Positions 59,405 through 64,000 of a DNA stretch of 64,000 nucleotides are shown in pieces. Origin of the DNA: Enhydrobacter aerosaccus (GTDB taxonomy: Bacteria; Pseudomonadota; Alphaproteobacteria; Reyranellales; Reyranellaceae); contig NZ_FUWJ01000001.1 in NCBI RefSeq assembly GCF_900167455.1, positions 124,001 to 188,000 of the forward strand. Reading direction: 5' to 3'. Each line of letters opens with the position of its first letter. The stretch's first letter is position 1. The notes beneath the pieces were generated by a model. The model made no database searches. It saw only the letters and a list, made by a program, of their open reading frames with translations, and was not told the origin of the DNA. The position numbers were made by a program, and so were the translations under genes.

Positions 59405-61099
59405 CTAGGCGGCTGCGCGACCTCCGCGGAGCAGCATGCCTGGCAGTGGCCCCGCCGGATCGACAGCGTCGACGCCGCGGCTGCGAATCACGGTTCCGTT
59501 GACGACCACGCCTTCGATGCCGGATGCATCCGAGATCAGTCGGTCAGCTCCAGCGGGGAAGTCGTTTATGCGGCGCAGCTTGCTCGCACCGATCGTCGCG
59601 GGATCAAAGATCACCAGATCGGCCGGTGCACCAAGCGCCAGGCGACCGCGATCTACGAGACCGAACACCTCTGCGGGGCGCGATGTCAGCATGCGAACCC
59701 CTTCCTCGAGGCTAAATGCGCTCTTCTCCCGCACCCAATGCCCGAGAAAATAGGTCGGCAAGCACGCGTCACAGAGCTGGCTGGCATGCGCACCGGCATC
59801 AGACAGTCCCACCACGGTACACGTGCTCTTCAGCAACGGCTCTACTTCGCTCTCCTCGTGGTTGGCCACCGGCATGCGGAAGCGCGCTTCGAGTCCGGTA
59901 CGCAGCGCCATGTCGAGCGCCAAATCCGTCGGCAGGACATCGCGTTCACGCGCGATGTCGAAAAGCAGGCGCTCCTCCAACTCCGGCTCTGGCGTGTACT
60001 GGCCGACCACCGTCTTGGCGAAGGTGGCGCGGAACGTAGGAGGACCGTTCGTCAGCATCCGCTCTGCGAAGGCCCGTCGGAACTCCGGATCGGCGTAAAT
60101 GCGAGCCTTGCCGTCGGCATCTGCGGCTGAAATCGGCTTGAACAGGCTCAGTGGCTCGAACGGGAACGGTGCCTTGAACTGGTACTCGAAATTGAGCGGC
60201 CGGGGCGTGACCTGTGGCACGATCTTCAATCCCTCGGCTGCGATGGCCTCCGAGCGCGCGAGTTGTTGGCGGTGGTCGCCGACGCCGAACGAAAGGCCGG
60301 CGAGAAGGGCCGTCCATGTGATCGGCCGTCCGGTCGCTCGGGCAATCTCCACGAACTCGTCCAGGAACAATTCCTTGCCGATGGTCGCCTGCATGATCCC
60401 ACGGCCGGCTTCGCCCAAAACACCGGCCAGGGCTTTGATTTCGGCCAAGTCGGCGACTCGGCTCGGCACAGGTCGCCCACCATAGCCGACATGGGTCGAG
60501 GCCTTTGATGTTGCGAACCCGATCGCTCCGGCATCGATCGCTCCTCGCACGATCGCCTTCATCTCGGCGATTTCCGCGGACGTGGCCGCGCGCTCGGTAG
60601 CTGCTTCGCCCATCACCCAAAGGCGCACCGGTGTATGACCGACGAGAACGCCGATGTTGATCGCGATGCCGCGCTGCTCGATCGCGTCGAGGAATTCCGG
60701 GAAGGTCTGGAACGGCCAATTTGCGCCAAGGCCGGCCCCAAGCGCATCGACACTCATGCCCTCGACCTTCTCGAGGGTCCGCACGATCAGGTCCCGGTGC
60801 GCCGGCCGGGTCGGCGCGACGCCGAAGCCGCAATTGCCGAGCACGGCCGTCGTCACGCCGTGCCACGGCGAGATGCTCAGCATACGGTCCCACATGACCT
60901 GGGCATCGTAGTGGGTGTGGATGTCGACGAAACCCGGCGAGACGACCAGCCCGCCGGCATCGACGGTGCTGTGGGCCTGCCCAGGGGCGGCGCCCAACGC
61001 GACAATGCGCCGATCCTTGATTGCCACGTCGCCGCGATAGCGCTCTCTGCCGGACCCGTCGACGATCTCGGCGCCGATAATCTTTAAATCATAATCCAT
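59405..61099 (-). CDS. Amidohydrolase family 3 protein (N-acyl-D-amino-acid deacylase-like)
   Basis: A 564-residue metal-dependent hydrolase. VVSPGFVDIHTHYDAQVMWD carries the H-x-H metal ligands, VTTAVLGNCGFGVAPT follows, and the C-terminal composite domain has GAPADLVIFDPATI and GVVVNGTVI. This matches D-aminoacylase/amidohydrolase_3 proteins. ATG 61099 has AAGGAGG upstream. Relatives of this kind are common in catabolic islands; the true substrate is unknown and could be an amide or cyclic imide. It lies between a luciferase-like gene and the DUF35-thiolase pair. Confidence 0.88.
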   Translation of the reverse strand: MDYDLKIIGAEIVDGSGRERYRGDVAIKDRRIVALGAAPGQAHSTVDAGGLVVSPGFVDIHTHYDAQVMWDRMLSISPWHGVTTAVLGNCGFGVAPTRPAHRDLIVRTLEKVEGMSVDALGAGLGANWPFQTFPEFLDAIEQRGIAINIGVLVGHTPVRLWVMGEAATERAATSAEIAEMKAIVRGAIDAGAIGFATSKASTHVGYGGRPVPSRVADLAEIKALAGVLGEAGRGIMQATIGKELFLDEFVEIARATGRPITWTALLAGLSFGVGDHRQQLARSEAIAAEGLKIVPQVTPRPLNFEYQFKAPFPFEPLSLFKPISAADADGKARIYADPEFRRAFAERMLTNGPPTFRATFAKTVVGQYTPEPELEERLLFDIARERDVLPTDLALDMALRTGLEARFRMPVANHEESEVEPLLKSTCTVVGLSDAGAHASQLCDACLPTYFLGHWVREKSAFSLEEGVRMLTSRPAEVFGLVDRGRLALGAPADLVIFDPATIGASKLRRINDFPAGADRLISDASGIEGVVVNGTVIRSRGVDAVDPAGPLPGMLLRGGRAAA

Positions 61100-61134
61100 A
61101 GCTTCCTCCTTAAGTAGCCGGCAGCCGCGGGAAC

Positions 61135-61584
61135 TCACTGAACTGAGGAGACGCAAGGATCGCCATCATCCTGGGATCCTCTTTCGTTTGGCGTTGTGGG
61201 TATAAAATGCAGCCCGTCGGCACCAGAGCCGCCCGCGAACACGGCTCGCACAGGCATCAAGATCCACAACGCGTCTGTCGATGCCGCGCGAACTTCCGAA
61301 ACGAGCCGAATTCCCGGTGCGTCTGGGAATTCAATCAGGCCGACGACGTACGGCAGCCTGTCGACGAACGTGGGCGCGAAAGCATGCCGTACAACCGTCC
61401 ACGAATAGAGTGTGCCCCGGGGCTCGACGGCGCACCATTCGATATCGGCGGCGAAGCAATGTGGACAACGTGTCAGCGGATACCAATGGAAGCGACCACA
61501 TGCCTCACACCTTGGAAAGCACAGCCGGCGTTCCGCGACGTTGCGCCAGAACGGGGCGAATTCGGGTATCTGTTCGTCCGTCAT
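61135..61584 (-). CDS. Zn-ribbon/OB-fold protein (DUF35), thiolase partner
   Basis: A 149-residue protein with a rubredoxin-like zinc ribbon (FPRCEACGRFHWYPLTRCPHC: C-x2-C and C-x2-C) followed by an OB fold (GTLYSWTVVRHAFAPTFVDRLPYVVGLIEFPD). DUF35 proteins form complexes with SCP2-type thiolases or MaoC-type hydratases, for example in steroid side-chain breakdown. It follows the thiolase gene on the same strand, with its ATG 61584 inside the end of the thiolase gene's flank (GGAG seven bases upstream), so the two are coupled. Confidence 0.92.
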   Translation of the reverse strand: MTDEQIPEFAPFWRNVAERRLCFPRCEACGRFHWYPLTRCPHCFAADIEWCAVEPRGTLYSWTVVRHAFAPTFVDRLPYVVGLIEFPDAPGIRLVSEVRAASTDALWILMPVRAVFAGGSGADGLHFIPTTPNERGSQDDGDPCVSSVQ

Positions 61585-61595
61585 GGGGCGCTCCA

Positions 61596-62744
61596 TCATC
61601 GTCCCAGCAGCAGCACGCCGAAGTCGGGCATCGACAATCCGGTCACGAGGCCGATTTCGGCATCGGGAACCTGAGCCCTGCCAGCCTCATGCCGGAGTTG
61701 TCGCACCGCCTCGGTTACATGCTCGATTCCAAGGCGATAGCTGTATGCGAGAAACCCGCCATGCGTGTTGACCGGTAGGGGACCGCCTGGCGCGATGCCG
61801 CCGTCCTGGATGAAGCAGCCGGCCTCGCCCTTGCGGCAGAGACCGGTGTCTTCGAGCTGCAACAGGCAGGAGATCGAGAAGCAGTCGTAGATCTCGGCGA
61901 AGTCGACATCCTTCGGGCCAAGGCGAGCGGATGCGAAAGCGCGCCGAGCGGCTTCGGCGGCGCCAGGCATAGCGGTGAGGCAGGAACCCTGCGTGAACAC
62001 CGAGTCACCGGTGACGGGCGCCGAGGCAAACCCCGTCCCGAGCACTCTGACCGGCCGTTTCGAACAATCGCGTGCGCGATCCATGGCCGTCATTACGAAG
62101 GCGCCAGCTCCGTCGGTAATCAGGCAACAGTCCGCCGCCCGAAGCGGCTCCGCGATCATGCGTGAGGTGAGATACTGCTCGAACGTCAGGGAGTCGCGAA
62201 GCTGGCCGCGGCCGTTGAGCAGGGCGTGTTGCCGGTGCGACACGGCCAAGGCGCCGAGCTGGCGCTCGGTGAGACCGTACTCGTGCATGTAGCGCCGCGC
62301 CCAGAGGGCAAAATAGATCGGCTGCGCATTGAAGCCGTAAGGCTTCTCGAACGCTTGCTTTGCAGGGTAAAGGTCGTGAAATGCGTAAGGGCCTCCGGCG
62401 CGAGTTCCCCAGTCGACTCCGAAGTAGCCAACGACGACTTTTGCGAGGCCCGACGCGATTGCATGCTGCGCGAGCATGGGCGCACAGGCGATTCCTGCGC
62501 CGCCCAAGGAAGCGGAAGCTGCAAAACAGTTCGAAGCGCCAAGCTGACCGGCGAGGTAGTCGAAGGGCACCTGTGTCGGCATGATGACCGCGTCGGTGAC
62601 CAACCCGTCGACCTCCTTCGGGCAGATGCCCGCGTCGGCGAGGGCGGCCATCACGGCATCCACCACCATCGCACGCAAAGTCCGGCCTGAGCGACGCACT
62701 GGTGGCGTTTCGCCAATCCCGACGATCGCGATCTCGCAGGTCAT
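61596..62744 (-). CDS. SCP2-type thiolase / lipid-transfer thiolase
   Basis: A 382-residue thiolase-fold enzyme. MTCEIAIVGIGETPP is the usual beginning; NCFAASASLGGAGIACAPMLAQHAIASGLAKVVVGYFG is the region around the nucleophile, and PVNTHGGFLAYSYRLG is the His-Gly-Gly block near the end. It forms a likely complex with the DUF35 protein and is preceded by an acyl-CoA ligase, a trio that cuts or condenses CoA-linked side chains. Its start overlaps the ligase stop (ATGA-type). Confidence 0.9.
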   Translation of the reverse strand: MTCEIAIVGIGETPPVRRSGRTLRAMVVDAVMAALADAGICPKEVDGLVTDAVIMPTQVPFDYLAGQLGASNCFAASASLGGAGIACAPMLAQHAIASGLAKVVVGYFGVDWGTRAGGPYAFHDLYPAKQAFEKPYGFNAQPIYFALWARRYMHEYGLTERQLGALAVSHRQHALLNGRGQLRDSLTFEQYLTSRMIAEPLRAADCCLITDGAGAFVMTAMDRARDCSKRPVRVLGTGFASAPVTGDSVFTQGSCLTAMPGAAEAARRAFASARLGPKDVDFAEIYDCFSISCLLQLEDTGLCRKGEAGCFIQDGGIAPGGPLPVNTHGGFLAYSYRLGIEHVTEAVRQLRHEAGRAQVPDAEIGLVTGLSMPDFGVLLLGR

Positions 62745-64000
62745 GCGTGCTCCTGCGCCAGCCAGCGCTCGACCTCGTGGCGCTGTATCTTGCCCGTTGT
62801 GCTGCGCGGCAGGGCATTGAAGGCGACGAAGCGGATGTCCTTCGGGCGCTTGTAGCCGGCGAGATGCCGGCGGCAGAGCTCGACAAGGTCGTCGGCGGTC
62901 AGGCCTTCATCCCGCCGTGCGACGAAAGCCACAGGCACCTCGCCCCACTTCTCGTCGCGACTGCGGACCACGACAGCGTCGGCGACGCGATGGTCGGCGA
63001 GCAGGACGCGCTCGATCTCGGCCGGGTAGATGTTCTCGCCGCCCGACTTGATCAAGTATTTGGCACGGTCGACGAAATCGAGCCTACCGTCCGGTCGCCG
63101 GACGAACATATCGCCCATGTGGAACCATCCACCGCGAAAGTCCTTCGCGTTCACTTCCGGGGCGTTCCAGTAGCCGCTGAAAAGCGTTGGGCCGCGAAAC
63201 GCCAGCTCTCCAGGTGTTCCATCTGGCACGTCCCGGTCTTCCGCATCGACGAGTCGGAACTCGCATAGCGAGTTTTGGCTTTTCGACAGGTCGGTCGGCA
63301 CTTCACCGATGGGGATGCGACCACCCGACATCGGCGGGATTCCGGTTTCGGTCGAGCCGAAAGTATTGGCGTAGGAGGCCTGCAGCAGCTGTGTGATCTC
63401 CGCGATCTGCGCCCGCGGAACGAGATCGGCCATGGCGCCAATCAATTTGATTCCTTTGGGCCTGATGGTTCGCGCACGAAGCTCACGAATAACTTGGTCG
63501 ATCATGCCGGGCATCAGCACAAGCCACCATTGCCGCTCCGTCTCGACGCTGTCCAAGATCCGGGCAACGTCGAACCCGTCGACGACGACCACCTTCCCGC
63601 CGATGGTGAGCAGGCTGATCGATTGGTCCAATGACACCATATGAAACATTGGGGGCCATGCCACGAAGGCATCAGTGCGATCGAGGTCGAAGTCGAGGCA
63701 GTTCACGTGCAGCCTCGCGATCTCGGCCCGGTGGCTGATCAGGGCGCCCTTGGGCAGTCCGGTTGTTCCGCTGGTGTAGATGATGACCAGACCATCTTCT
63801 GGCTGTGCCGCGATGTCGGGTTCGTCAACGGGCTGTGCCGCCAGCCGTTTCTCGTAATCGGCCCCCAGTTCGATGATGGTATGACAGCCATGTTCAAGGG
63901 CGCTCAGCGCACCCACGAACCGCTCCGAGACCAGTGTCACCTTGGGTGTCGTCAAGCGAATGCAGTGAGCCAGCTCTTCTTCGGTAAGCCGCCAATTCAG
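62741..64000 (-). CDS. AMP-dependent acyl-CoA ligase, N-terminus beyond the window
   Basis: The frame is open from the window edge (first residues LNWRLTEEELAHCIRL, an ANL N-terminal-domain motif) to 62741, so the start is outside and about 100 residues are missing. The P-loop IIYTSGTTGLPKGALISH, FGSTETGIPPMS, GWFHMGDMFVRRPDGRLDFVDRAKYLIKSGGENIYPAEIE and the C-terminal catalytic Lys in PRSTTGKIQRHEV are all present. It is a medium-size fatty acid or ring-carboxylate ligase that would activate the acid used by the downstream thiolase and partner proteins. Confidence 0.92.
   Translation of the reverse strand: MNWRLTEEELAHCIRLTTPKVTLVSERFVGALSALEHGCHTIIELGADYEKRLAAQPVDEPDIAAQPEDGLVIIYTSGTTGLPKGALISHRAEIARLHVNCLDFDLDRTDAFVAWPPMFHMVSLDQSISLLTIGGKVVVVDGFDVARILDSVETERQWWLVLMPGMIDQVIRELRARTIRPKGIKLIGAMADLVPRAQIAEITQLLQASYANTFGSTETGIPPMSGGRIPIGEVPTDLSKSQNSLCEFRLVDAEDRDVPDGTPGELAFRGPTLFSGYWNAPEVNAKDFRGGWFHMGDMFVRRPDGRLDFVDRAKYLIKSGGENIYPAEIERVLLADHRVADAVVVRSRDEKWGEVPVAFVARRDEGLTADDLVELCRRHLAGYKRPKDIRFVAFNALPRSTTGKIQRHEVERWLAQEHA

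Noticed and set aside
1..64000. CRISPR arrays, rRNA and complete tRNA genes
   Set aside because: No regularly spaced repeats and no cloverleaf with all arms were found by reading both strands; only the T-arm-like piece at 13482 was seen.

Overview
The window is GC-rich DNA whose gene families (Trb conjugation set, liv-type ABC transporters, class I PHA synthase and phasin remnants, BadH/BadI-like enzymes, many luciferase-like oxidoreductases) suggest an alphaproteobacterial soil or water heterotroph, in the broad range of Rhizobiales or Rhodospirillales. I cannot name the genus from sequence alone. No rRNA, complete tRNA or CRISPR array was seen.

Layout. (1) 1-1.4 kb: the tail of an unknown gene and two minus-strand small genes. 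(2) 1.4-13.4 kb: a compact conjugative transfer operon, traG, a CopG-like gene, trbB-C-D-E-J-L-F-G-I, then DUF2274 and DUF736 genes. This is the mating-pair module of an ICE or plasmid; no relaxase, integrase or trbK is in view. (3) 13.4-23.1 kb: a boundary or scrap zone. It holds a tRNA T-arm-like scar, an IS5 transposase fragment, a decayed PHA locus (phasin, TetR regulator, broken phaC) with three copies of GTCAAC-N4-GTTGAC, a DUF6492 gene, a TetR/LysR remnant, an intact MarR-EmrA-EmrB efflux operon, and a graveyard of GntR, IS1380 and ABC-binding-protein fragments. In this zone a 225-bp stretch fuses, in one frame, pieces of an acyl-CoA ligase, LivM and LivF, in the same order as the intact cluster 5-10 kb downstream.

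(4) 23.1-32 kb: a Baeyer-Villiger-type monooxygenase, divergent from a LivG / acyl-CoA ligase / LivH / LivM / LivK / LivF cluster that probably imports and activates an organic acid. (5) 32-64 kb: a long catabolic island. It has a TetR regulator, three luciferase-like flavin oxidoreductases, two zinc alcohol dehydrogenases, a P450 with its 3Fe-4S ferredoxin, a Rieske oxygenase, two amidohydrolases, four SDRs, two acyl-CoA dehydrogenases plus one broken one, MaoC, hotdog thioesterase, CoA ligases, and a thiolase with its DUF35 partner.

The core at 39.7-43.2 kb encodes close relatives of 2-hydroxycyclohexanecarboxyl-CoA dehydrogenase (BadH) and 2-ketocyclohexanecarboxyl-CoA hydrolase (BadI), an acyl-CoA dehydrogenase in the position of AliB/BadJ, and an enoyl-CoA hydratase in the position of BadK. 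Together these could convert a cyclohexanecarboxyl-CoA-type intermediate to pimeloyl-CoA, while the P450, Rieske, BVMO and luciferase-like enzymes could supply oxygenation of a larger alicyclic substrate. A shared palindrome, TCTAATG-N4-TTNGA, occurs twice in each of two divergent promoter regions of this island (39.4-39.7 and 49.9-50.0 kb), suggesting one local regulon.
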